Shown: positions 14,301 through 26,300 of the stretch, in pieces
Layout of the letters: every line of letters begins with the position of its first letter
How positions within the stretch are numbered: the first letter of the stretch is position 1
From: Conus ventricosus
Lineage: Eukaryota > Mollusca > Gastropoda > Neogastropoda > Conidae
Direction: 5' to 3'
Assembly (NCBI GenBank): GCA_018398815.1
Contig: CM031600.1
Location: forward strand, 55,932,223-55,996,222
DNA length: 64,000 nt
Notes under the pieces: generated by a model
Told to the model about the DNA's origin: nothing
What the model saw: only the letters and a program-made list of their open reading frames with translations
Database searches by the model: none
Position numbers and translations under genes: made by a program

Positions 14301-17300
14301 TTTTTTTTTTTTCCACTTTTCCTCAATGAAAGTTGAAGTCAAATAGGGTCGGTGCACGCTTCATTTTGGAAAATATCCAATATGGCGCCTTAAACTCTCG
14401 CAACTTCTCGTCGGTGATCGAGATGGAGGAGATGAACGCCGCCGATTGGTTGATTTACACTAACAGCCAATGAAATATCAAGAAATCGTTCGCTCCTGCT
14501 CAGTCCTAGTTTCAGTTTTTCAAGCAGTCGACAAACGAGCCCCAGCAACAATCACAGACCTGTTTACCCCAATTTCGTGTACCTGTAATGTCTCATAAAA
14601 AAACCTGTAATTTCAGAAAAAAAACCTGTAATTTTCATAATCGCAATATTTAGCGACTTTTTTGCACTTACACATGTATATCAAATGTAAAGCATTTATA
14701 CCATAATAACAAGACTTTGGTTAATTATACAATTATAGTATTTAATTTTTAATAACACTTTACTTACCAGTTACCTTCAAATTGTTCAGCTACCAGGCAC
14801 TCTCAAGTCTGTTTCATGCTTGAACTTGTAAACACCACAACTGGGAGTGGGAGTATCCTTGTATTTCATACACACAAATCACTTTATGATGAAGAAGCCA
14901 CTCTTGAATACTGTTTATAAGTATACTAATGTTGCAAGTCACTATATGTTGTTCAGCTAGCAGGCACTCTGAAGTCAAGTTCATGCTTCTTGAACTTGGA
15001 AACACCACAATGATAACATCAGACACAGACAATGGCACGTTCATTTTCACCAAGGTTTCCGTTACCATTGCTTCTGCCCTTATGACAGACAAATCATCGA
15101 ACTCCTTTTTGGTATTCTTCTTTTCAGTCGTGAAAAACGATGTCAGTTTCTGTGAAGACTCGGCATCTTTCTTCGTTTCAACGTACTTCAGGTGTTTTTT
15201 TCGTTTTGCAGTGTAACTCTATGTCATACTGGCCTGAATGCGCGATAGAAAAATCCGATGAACAGTAACCACAGAAGGCATACTCTTCGCCAAGTGACGA
15301 TCTCTGTATTCCACTGTCTTCAGGTATGATTCACGGAACTGTTGCCGAACTTTTGCAACTTTTGAACATTTGGATGAACCAGCCGTGGGCGCGCGTGTTC
15401 GCTTCGTCGCCATCTTTGCAAAGGATAAGACGCAAGGCACGCTGGGAAACGCTTCAATGCTGTTTGCCTTTTGACCGGAATCGTAGCAAAAGAAACTTTG
15501 CGTTTAAGATTTTTTTTTTTTTTTCCCGTAATAATTTTTTTTGGCCGTAATTCCCGTAATTTCGATTTTTTCCCGTAAAAATTACGGCAAAATCGTAAGA
15601 GTAAACAGGTCTGCGATCAGAGTACAGGGCGGGCAGTCCTGCAACTGTGCGGGAGTCTGCCCGCGTTAAGACTCGATAATTGCGGGAAGGAACAGATATT
15701 CGGGGGATTGTACCAATCCCGCGCTCTAGATTAAGCTCTGTTACCTTGAAAGGGCAGGTGATGATGGCGGGGCGTCGCCGATTGCCCAGTTCCTGCTGGA
15801 AGATCTGCTCCAGCAGTTTCTCGTCATGATGGTCGTGACAGACAAAGGAATGTATCAGGGCACGCAGACACCCTTCAATGGCCACAGCCCATGTCTGGTC
15901 TTTTAGCTGAAAACATCCCCCTGGCAAAAGAACACAAAATGGTCTTCTGGGTGAGCTCTTTCGATTTTGAGTTCAATGTTTATTATACTCTTGGGATTCA
16001 GATATCAAAACCATGTTTTGCTGAAATGTAGCCATCACACAGTACTTATTTCTGCTCAAAGAAGTGTATCTCAATGTATTCAATGACATGTATGCCCTTT
16101 TTTGTTCACAAAGAAAGACAGCATTTCATACTAATTGTACACACACAAGCTTCTTTTCCAGGTACCACCTGCACAGACTCCCTTCATTAGACAGATGAGA
16201 GAGAAACAGAATCCAGTGTACACAGGCCAACAGCCAGCAGTCAGTGCCTCGGATTTTGTATTATGGGCACTAAGATTTCAGCAGAACCAGGTGCAGATGA
16301 GCCAGTGCCTTGATCAGCTTAATGTGTATTCAGAGGACCCCTTTACTAAAGCCCTACAGAGATCTTTCAAAACTGGGTCTTTGACAGGTTGACAGGAAGG
16401 AATCTTTACTGTCAGATAAGTGTAACATACCCAAAGACAAGCCTGTTACAGGAACACTTAACGACACTGAGCCGACGTTTGAATTTTGGTGCCCCTCCAT
16501 AAAAGTATGACAATTTTTGTGTGCGCATACGTGACCTTTAATTTTTTTCACAGACTACACTGAGCATTAGCTGAACAATTTAACTGTATGTGGTTCTTTC
16601 CCATATGCTGAAAATAGCGTCATTTTCTCTGGTAATGTTTTGCAACAGGCCAGAGGTCAAAGGTAATTCTCATTTCAAAATGCAGTCAAACTTATAATGA
16701 TTGAGGGATCCAACATTTTTACATGACTGAGAGAACATTGCTTTGAAGAAAGAATCATCCAGATCTTCACATTGCATTTGCTGATGGCCCGTGCAAACAT
16801 TCTAAAATAAGTGCTCTACAGTTTTTCCACTGTTGTGATGTTATTTTTATAACCGGAGAGTTTTCAAGCAGCACTCACGGTAAATCTGTTTGGACAATTA
16901 TATAATGAACCTATAAATTATTTACAGCATGTATGTTTTGGTCATTTTGTATGAGTCTGAAAAATATGGCCAAAATATAATGTCATGGGATGACGGCGAG
17001 TCCATCTTTAGTATGTCTCCCGACAGTTAAATGAGGGAGTTTTGCTCTGGAAGGTCTAAACTGGGAGATTCCACTGCTTTATGTAAGCACAAGAGCAATC
17101 AACATGTACATCAGTAAAGTTCTCCAAGTCAGAATTTGGCAAATTATGCTTGCATGGAGGAACATGAAGTGCCATCCCTGAAAATAAGAATGGCTGTAAA
17201 ACTATAGCATAGCACAGTCACATTTACATATGTAAATCCCTGTTATGAAAAATGAATGAACATGGTAGCTGCAACACATATATGTGTAAGAGAACTTTAA

Positions 17301-20300
17301 AAAATCAAAATGGAAAAGTACAAATACAAGCAGATTTACAATGCACTCTCTCTCTCTTGTCTTTAAAACTATGAAAAAATACAATTATTCAGGACTTGTA
17401 AATATTTAAAAAAACACTTTAAAATGAAAATTTTCCCTTTCTTCATTCTCAAAACATATATGCTGTGTTGCTATGTTAAGCAATACATTTGTTCCTCAAG
17501 AGTTTACCCCTGAGACTTGTCTGAGTGTAAAACAGAAAACTTGTCCTCTGTCACAAAATCATGCTCAAAACCTTTAACCAACACTCAAGTCAGGCTAACG
17601 TTTTCCTCTTAGTCTATTTCTCCCTTTACCTAAAGGTCCACGAGGTTTCTTGTGAAATTTCCCTTGCCGGCACCAGTCATTGATCTTGGCCATTGCACTG
17701 GGCACCCAGCTGCCAAAGCGTTTGAAGCGATTGTCTCTGGCGGACATCAAAGTCTGTAGATTTTTCTCAGAACTGTCCTTCTCTGCCTGTTTTGCACGCT
17801 CATCTCGCCTGTACATGTTTGTAAAAAAAAAAAAGAAGTTTTAGTTTATAAAGCAACAGAAAAGAACAAAGACAAAAAAAAAATCAACATATATGTCAAA
17901 GCAAACTGGAAGAGCATGGTGAGCAAACTTTGAAACAAGTACAAGTCCAAAACAAGGCAGAGATTGCAGAAAACCCATTTATAAGTCAATGAATAAACAA
18001 ACAACAACAAAAAGAAACTCTCACGTGACATTGTAGCTGTCGTTTTTATATTTGCTGACAGCGGCTTGGAATTGTTCTCGTTCATGTTGCGTTGTGCGCT
18101 GACGTGCTTCAGCAGACCGCAACTGTTCTTCCACAGATTTCATCTTCTCCTGGCGTGCCAGGCGTTCAGCTTCATAGTCATGTTGTGCTCTGTAACCCAC
18201 ATCAACAAGAATGGCAAACATTAATCACACCATATGTACACACGTCCAAGCCAAACAGATGTGTTGAGAGCACCTGCTCTCTAAATCACCTGGATCTCAT
18301 TCCCCTCCCTCACGGCAAACACAGTGGATCACAAGAAGACTACAGAGAAAAGAACACTGAGGAAAAGAAGAGTTGAAGAGGAGAAGACAGAAAAGATGAA
18401 TTAAGAAAGACAGAAGATAGAACAAGAAAAAGGCAGGTCACAATTTGGCACGGCCCTCACCCTTAATCTTCCTGACATGGGAGACCCCCAGGCATCAACT
18501 CCTACCATAGGGGGCCGGAATAGCTCAGTTGGTAGAGCGCCGGACTCGTGATCCTGGGGTTGCGGGTTCGAATTTCGGTATAGGGGGATTTTTCCCTCGG
18601 AGTTAACATTGGTTCTGACTCCATTCCCCACACAGTCCTTCGAATGAGACTATAAACCGAGGTTCCGTGTGTGAACGCACGCACAACATCTTGCACACAC
18701 GTAAAATCCCATCACCAACTTTCGGAAGAGAAGGCCAGTTTGGCCGTTGGTATGGATGACACGTTACACATAGCATGCACCTTCCCCGAAGATGGAGTAT
18801 GGCTGCCTTAATGGCGGGATAGAAAAGGGTCATACACACAAAACTCCACTGCCTGGCTATACAGGGAGTGTCCGCAGGAGTATCAGCCTGCGTACGCAGA
18901 AAGAAAAAAAAAAGAAAGAAAAAACTCCTACCACGTTGTGTTTAGCCCAGTCAGCCTTTCATCCAAGTATTGATGCCTCTGTCAGCAGAGCCCAAGGGAT
19001 CACTGGACCATGGAAGCCCTCTAATCCATGGCAAGGTTGAGATCCCCGGAGAAGAGTGAATTAGGGAACACTAATATTTTCCCCAAATAACCAACAGTCA
19101 GTGGCATAACTCAGCACACACAAAAAAACATTTACGAACACATTCCATATTACACCCCACCCATGACCATTCCGTTCCTTCCTCCCCTCCTGAAATTGTT
19201 CAGACGACAATTTCATGGTCAAAACAAGAAATTTCACATTTCTTTTTATTGGCACTGCATTCTCAAGAAGACTGACAAAACCAAAACAACAAATAAAATG
19301 CATAAAAACACTTTCTTTACAAATCACATAAAGAAAACAAAGTTCTATGCACACCTAATCTGTTGTAAATGAAGTAGCTAATTCAGTCCACAGTCATCAT
19401 TTTGTGTGCAGCCAAGATTTAAAATGGACAAGTATTTAAGGATTTTTGTCTTTTCGTCTTTTGTCTTATAAAAGCAGTTTTGCTCAATATCTAAAGTATC
19501 AAGCTTTGTTGATTAAAACCCTCTTGCATTTGCATTTTTCAGCCCAAAACTACTAGTATTCATATTCCTTTGAGAAATCAATGGAATGCGGTCAGTTCAG
19601 GAGGGAGGGAGAGGAGAAAGTGGAGGGAGAGAATCCTTTGGATGTACCTTTGACTGTGGAAAATAAAGAGTACACAACATATTACGCTTTTAATGCAGGG
19701 TGTTGCACTTCATAATCATCATTCATTTATCATTAAATCATTTTATTTACTGACCTTCACACTTTTCAGAAATGTCTGAAGCCATTCTTACTTTGGCAGT
19801 CAGTAGGACAAGGTTAACATCACTAAAACTGAACATCAGCTTTCTCAAACATGAAGTCTATTCAAAGGAATCTATAACTATCCAAGTAAGTGTTAAAGAG
19901 AATATGTAAAATTGGCAGTTTTGAGATGCTTACGATTTCTGAAGCTCTTTGATACGTTCTTGAATCTGCTGGCGTTCAGAAGTGATGTTACGAAGTTCTC
20001 GGTCAGTTTGTTTGGCAGCATTCTGCAGAGAAGATGTTTACATTCATAAGTTCTCAACTGATGTCGCAACTCATTCTGTACCCACCGAAAATAAAAAGCT
20101 GTGACATTATGGACACACGAAAAAATGCAAAAACTGGGAATTTTGGATCACACTAGAATGGAATGACATGGAAATAGGTCTGAGCTGCAGACAGAAAAAT
20201 GTAGAATGGTGTGTTAGTGTCTTTGTACTGTGTCAGCCAAGTAACTGGGCCAAAAAGAACAGGTTAACTGGCTGTAATTTTCAAGAATTTGATTTGGTAC

Positions 20301-23300
20301 CACATGACACCAAACATATTAACAGTAACTTACAATGATGAAAGTGTGCAAGAGTTTAACATTGTTCAGTATATAACATCCAATTTCTAACATTTATGTA
20401 TGTACTTTTAAATATGCATTATTAAATACATTTACTACTGTTCTCAAGCCTGTTTACCTAGACCTTTTTCCCAGATTGTTTTGGATTTAAAAACATGCAC
20501 TGGAGTGGTACTTGTATGGCCAAATTCAAATGCTTTTTTAGCACACACACACACACACACACACAAAGTTTTATTCATCGACAAGCGATTGGATGGAAGT
20601 TTGTCATAAGAAAGATGAAGGTTTGGAAGCAGAAAGGGACTAAAGAACTCTTGAGCCAGTTCCAGAAAATGTTCATAATTTTGAAGAAAGAGAAGCAGAA
20701 AAAGATGGATAAGATAAGATAAGATAATGTTGCTTATAGCCCAGCCGACCGCAAAGGGCCATATCAGGGCTGTCACCACGTTAAAATCAACTCACCAGTC
20801 ATAAAAAAAAAATAAATAAAAAAAAAAAAATAAAAAAAAAAAACACTTTCATACATCTCATTAAATGACATCGTCTACAAACGCACCAGAAACTTTGTTA
20901 AAAATCTTTCTTCCGTAAAATCTTAAATCAGATGAAAAATATTAATCTCTCTCAAAAACTCAAGGATCACATCAGGCGGGACATCCCTGAACAGGATCTT
21001 CATGGACTCCGCTGTAAAATGTTTGTGTCTCACATCGTGCAAGTCCCAACACTCTAAAAGAACATGTTTCATTGTGAGTGGCGCATGACATGGAATGCAC
21101 CACGGAGCTTCTTCACTCTTTAAAAGGTAAGCATGGGTAAAATACGAATGGCCGGTGTGCAGCCGGCACAGAACCGTTTCCTCTTTACGACCTCCCGACG
21201 TGGATGGGAGGAAGTCCTTAAGGTTTGGACGGATCTGAAAGAGTTTGTTACTCGTCTGTGTGTTCCAATCCTCCTGCCAGAGGTCTCTCACATAATCGTT
21301 AACTTTGGGTTTCACATCTGAACAGGGGATATAAATGTTGGACAGTTTCTCTCTTGTGGCGTTCTTGGCTAAACGATCAACCATTTCGTTCCCGCCGATG
21401 CCAACATGACCAGGAACCCAAGCAAGAGTAATGTTGTAACCGTCCGCTTTCAACTTGCTAAAAAGTTCAAAGAAATGCAAAAGTTCTGGATGCTGAAGGT
21501 TGCGGCCAGCTATGGCTTCCAAAGCTGACAGCGAATCCGACAGAACCAGAAAGTCCCTCTTTGAAGAATGTGAGATTATCTTCAAAGCCAGTACCAGAGC
21601 AGTAAGTTCAGCAGAATAGACAGAAGCATCGGAATGGATATGTTCCAACAGTATCTGAGAAGGAGCCCCAGGGCAGTAGGCTGCACAGGCCACTCCATCC
21701 TCAGACTTGGAACCGTCAGTGAAAACTTTTTGATAGGATGGGAATTTCGAACAGAGGTCAGCATACAATGCCTTGTACGCCAGAGAGCTGGTAGACTCTT
21801 TGCGAAAAGCTGCAAGATCGAAACGAATCTCTGGTGTGAAAAAGGTCCACGGAGGTTGATCCGGAAACTTGGAAAAATCGGAAACTACTCCCAGGTTTAG
21901 ACTGCATTCCGCACGTGAGGCTGCATACGAAGACCAAACGGCGGAATACATTTAGGGTTGTTTTCAAACTTACTTTGGAATGGAGGGTCAAAGACACAGT
22001 CATAGGCAGGATTCTGCGGTTCTGAGAACAGTCGGATATAATAATTTAAAGACAGTTTCAGCCTGCGGTTGGACAATGAAGGTTCACCCGCCTCTGCGTA
22101 CAGGCTGTACACAGGGGTGGTGCGGAACGCTCCAAGACAGAGACGAAGCCCTTGATGGTGGATAGGGTCCAAGAGTTTGAGGTAAGAGAGTCTTGCGGAG
22201 CCGTAGACAGCACAACCGTAGTCCAGTTTGGAACGGACCAAGGCTCTGTAGAGGTGCAGCAAAGTTTTCTTATCAGCGCCCCAGTCAGTGTGCGCTACGA
22301 CCCGCAGAATATTCAGAGCTTTCTGGCAAGAAGTTTTGAGGTTTTTGATGTGGCTGAGAAAGTTCAGTTTCTGGTCAAAAATGACCCCCAGAAATTTGGC
22401 CTCTTTAACAGCTGGAATGGAAGATTTCCCTACTTGAAGTTCAGGATCTGGGAAAAACTGACGGAAATTATGGAAGTGAATACACTGCGTCTTTGTTGGA
22501 GAAAAGGTGAAACCGTTTTCATCCGCCCATCGATGGATTTTATCTACGCAAAGCTGGAGCCTGCGCTGGACACTCGGGTACAGGCTTCCAGTTGCGTAGA
22601 CAGCGAAATCATCCACAAACAATGAGCAGTCTGAACCCTGCTGAACTGATTGAACAATGTTGTTGATTTTAATACTAAAGAGGGCAGGAGACAGTATGCT
22701 CCCCTGGGGAACACCCAACTCCTGCTCGTGGACATCAGAGAGAGTGGTGCCAACCCGGACCTGAAACTGTCGTTCTGCCAAAAAATTTTGAATAAAAAGC
22801 GGAAGATGACCTCGAAAACCCAGATCATGGAGATCATGAAGTATCCCCGACTTCCAGGTGGTATCGTAGGCCTTCTCCAAGTCGAAGAAAATTGCCACTG
22901 TATGCTGTCTGTTCAAAAAGGAGTTCCGAAGGGCAGATTCCAGACGAATCAAATGGTCAACTGTACTCCGATGTTTGCGGAAACCACACTGTTCTTTCGC
23001 CAAAAGGCCATCGGTTTCAAGTTTCCACATGAGCCTAACATTGACCATTTTTTCCATCAATTTACAAACACAGCTGGTCAAAGCTATGGGACGGTAATTT
23101 GAAGGATTAGAAAGATCTTTTCCAGGTTTGGGAATTGGAATAATGAGAGCTTTTCGCCAAGAGGGTGGAAAAAGACCTGTAGTCCACACATGGTTGTAGA
23201 CCTGTAGCAGTATGTTCAGACCTTCTAGCGGAAGATGTTTCAACAGCTGATAATGGATTTCATCTATACTGGAGAGGAATCGCTGCAAGAAAGTAAGGCA

Positions 23301-26300
23301 GATTTCAGTTCATTTAAAGTGAAAGGAAGATTGTAGTCTGCCATGTTGTCGGACGAAAAGTTGCAGGGTGATTTTTCTTTAAGGGTTTTATTTTTGACAA
23401 AAGTGGTTGATTTGTTAGAAGAGGAGGAATTCTTTTCTATGGTTGAAGCCAGCAAATTAGCAACTGCTTTTTTCTCTGTTATTAAAGAGTCAGCAAACTT
23501 GAGATGGTTCACAGTGGGACAGGTGTTCTTCCCTTTGATTTTTTTAATGATGTTCCACACTTTTTTCTTGGAAGTTTTTGATGTCAGCCTGGAGCAGAAG
23601 CTTCTCCAGGACCGACGTTTACTGATTTTAAAAGTGTGTCTTGATTCAGCACGGAGTTTCTGATGGGCTCGAGCGTTGGGACCCGAAGGTCGTTGGTATA
23701 CCTGACGCTGAGCCCGTTTTCTAACTTTGGAAATTTGTTGGCATTCTGAATCGAACCAGGGTGTTTTTGGCATTTGAAGTTTATCGGGAGACACTGGAAT
23801 ACAGGCCTTAGCACATTTGATCATAGTGTTAGTCAGTGATTCAGCTGGGTCCGGACTCTGAAAAAATCAGTGTCCTGGAACTCCTTAGAAACAGTGGCTG
23901 CAAATAGATCCCAGTTTGCTTTCTTATAATTTAGATGCTGAGAGACAGAGACGTGTTCAGTTATTACAGGTTGTAGAAGGACAGGGAAATGGTCACTTCC
24001 GTGCAGATCGTCATGGACAGACCACTCATAGTCCAGGACCAGCGAGGGGTCACAAACCGACAAATCTAAACACGAAAGTGAACCTGTGGAAGAATGGAGG
24101 TAAGTTGCAGATCCGTCGTTCAGACAACACAAATCCAAATCCGAAAGGACATCCTCAATCAGCAGACCTCTGGATGACGAACCGGTACTACCCCAAAGAG
24201 GGTTGTGACCGTTAAAGTCACCCAACAGCAAAAAAGGTCGAGGAAGTTCCCCTAACAGACTGACAAGGTCCTGACGACAAACCGGGACAGATGGAGGTAG
24301 ATAAAGAGAACAGATTGTTACAGTCTTGTGGAGAGTGACTCTCGCAGCTACAGCCTGAAGGGAGGTAGACAGAGCGACAGGACTACAACAAAGTTTTGTG
24401 AAGGAGAAGGGCAACACCGCCCGACAGTCCCAACGTGGATGGTTGTGCAGGTTTTGAAAGAATATTAAAGCCAGAAAGAGTAAAGGTCTTCTGGCTTTGA
24501 ATTTGGGTTTCTTGAAGAGCCACGACGGAAGGTTTTATAGAATGACACAGAAGCTGCAGCTCCTCAAAGTTGGAATTTAGACCACGGATATTCCAATGGA
24601 ATATTGTATTATCCATGGTGCAGAGGGCGAAAAGGAGAAAGATCAGGTCATCTCCTCCTCAACGTCTGCGTCCAATGGAGAGAATTTATTATTTAGTTTC
24701 ACTGGACTGTGTTGGTCTTTGGACCTGCTGGCAGACTTGCCCGCAGGTGACAAAGGCCTGGAGTTTGGAGATGGTGGAGGTCTGGATTTGGGAGATGGTG
24801 GAGGTTTCTTCTTCATCTCCACCATCTCCACGCTGGGTGGAACTCCCTTGCCCGCACGGGCACTGGATAGGGGAGTTCGAGGCGGGAGTGCTGTTTTTTT
24901 AGTCTGCCCAGCAGCAGATGTTGTAGACTGCTGGGCAGTCTGAGGGGTGGTGGATTTTCTGCCTCCACCAGGGGCAGTCAGTTTGGGTTGGAAGGTGGTG
25001 GACTTGCTACACCAGAATTGACAGATCTTACTTGCAATGTCTTTGAAAACGTAAAGTCATCAGTCTGGCAGCAGACTGATCGAGTGGACACTTTCTTTAC
25101 GGCCGAAGCATAGGATGAAGCTGTCGGCGTCTGACTGCCCACAACCTGTTTGCGGGCTTCAAAAAATGAGATCTTCTTTTCCGTTTTGACTCGTTGTATA
25201 GCAGATTCTTGAATCCAAAAAGGACAATTTCGGGAAGAGGAGGGATGGTCGCCACCGCAGTTAGCACAATGTGCCGGATCTTGACACGGCCCATCATGGG
25301 TTGCCTTGCAGCAAATACCACACACCTCCTGCCCAGAACAGCGGTCCCTGACATGGCCAAACTTCTGGCACCTGAAGCACCTCAACGGGGACGGAACATA
25401 TAACTGAACCCGGACATTCAGATAGCCGACTTTGATGACCGGAGGCAGCACAGGGTTGCAGAATGTCAGAAAGAGGGTGTTGGTGGCCACTCTTTCTGCA
25501 CCCTTCTTTACTGTCACCCTGCGCACCTCGGTCACACCCTGGGACGCCAGCTCCGATTTAATTTCTGCCTCCGAGACACCAGATAAATCCCTGCAGCGAA
25601 TCACGCCTTTTGATGAATTTAATTGTTTGTGGGGAGTTACCCTGATCTCCCTGTCCACTAATTTTGTTGCCTTCAGCAGCTGTTCAGACTGTTTCTGTGA
25701 TTTACACTCAATAAGGAACGAGCCATTCCGCAACCTATTGATGGACCGAGGGTCACCTGCCAAACCTTGAAAGCCCTTTTGTATGGCAAAAGGGCTCAGA
25801 GCTGAAAGGGGTCTTTCCTGCTCTGTCCCTTCCATTACTAGCCAGGAAGCCCAGAAACCTGTCCTCTGTCGCACTTCAGTATCTGAATCACTATCAGAAT
25901 CGAAATCCCCTGAAATAGGGGATGCTGCCTTCCTCTTCTTTTTTGGGGGGATTGATTTTGAAAGAGCCATATTGAGTTTATTGTAATTCATCCCTCCCTT
26001 ACCCACCCACCTTGGAGTCCAACTAAGGGGCCAGGGCCAAGAATCACTGTCTTGACCCCTTCCAGGCTTCGGGAGAGACATACGACAAACAGAACACTAC
26101 TACCCCTATCCCCCCTGATCATGCTCAACTCCCGGGAACAGAGAGCTGAGCACTGCAGGGGTTCACATGGCCAGCAGGGGAACTGCCTGTCTTGACCCAC
26201 CCCCAAGAAGGGGAGCCGATTAGTACACCCGGGCCAAAGTGTACTTCCTGTCTAGGAGAGGTCCGAGCCAAAGTGATGTGTTGAGAGCACAGGCCTTCTC

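Noticed and set aside
18512..18583. A functional tRNA-Thr (CGT) gene
   Set aside because: The tRNA-like sequence is imperfectly paired, continues directly into a ~340-bp body and A-rich tail, has target duplications, and recurs at 52.57 kb, so it is a SINE head.
20449..20462. Family A-like end AAGCCTGTTTACC
   Set aside because: Only a partial match and no partner end.
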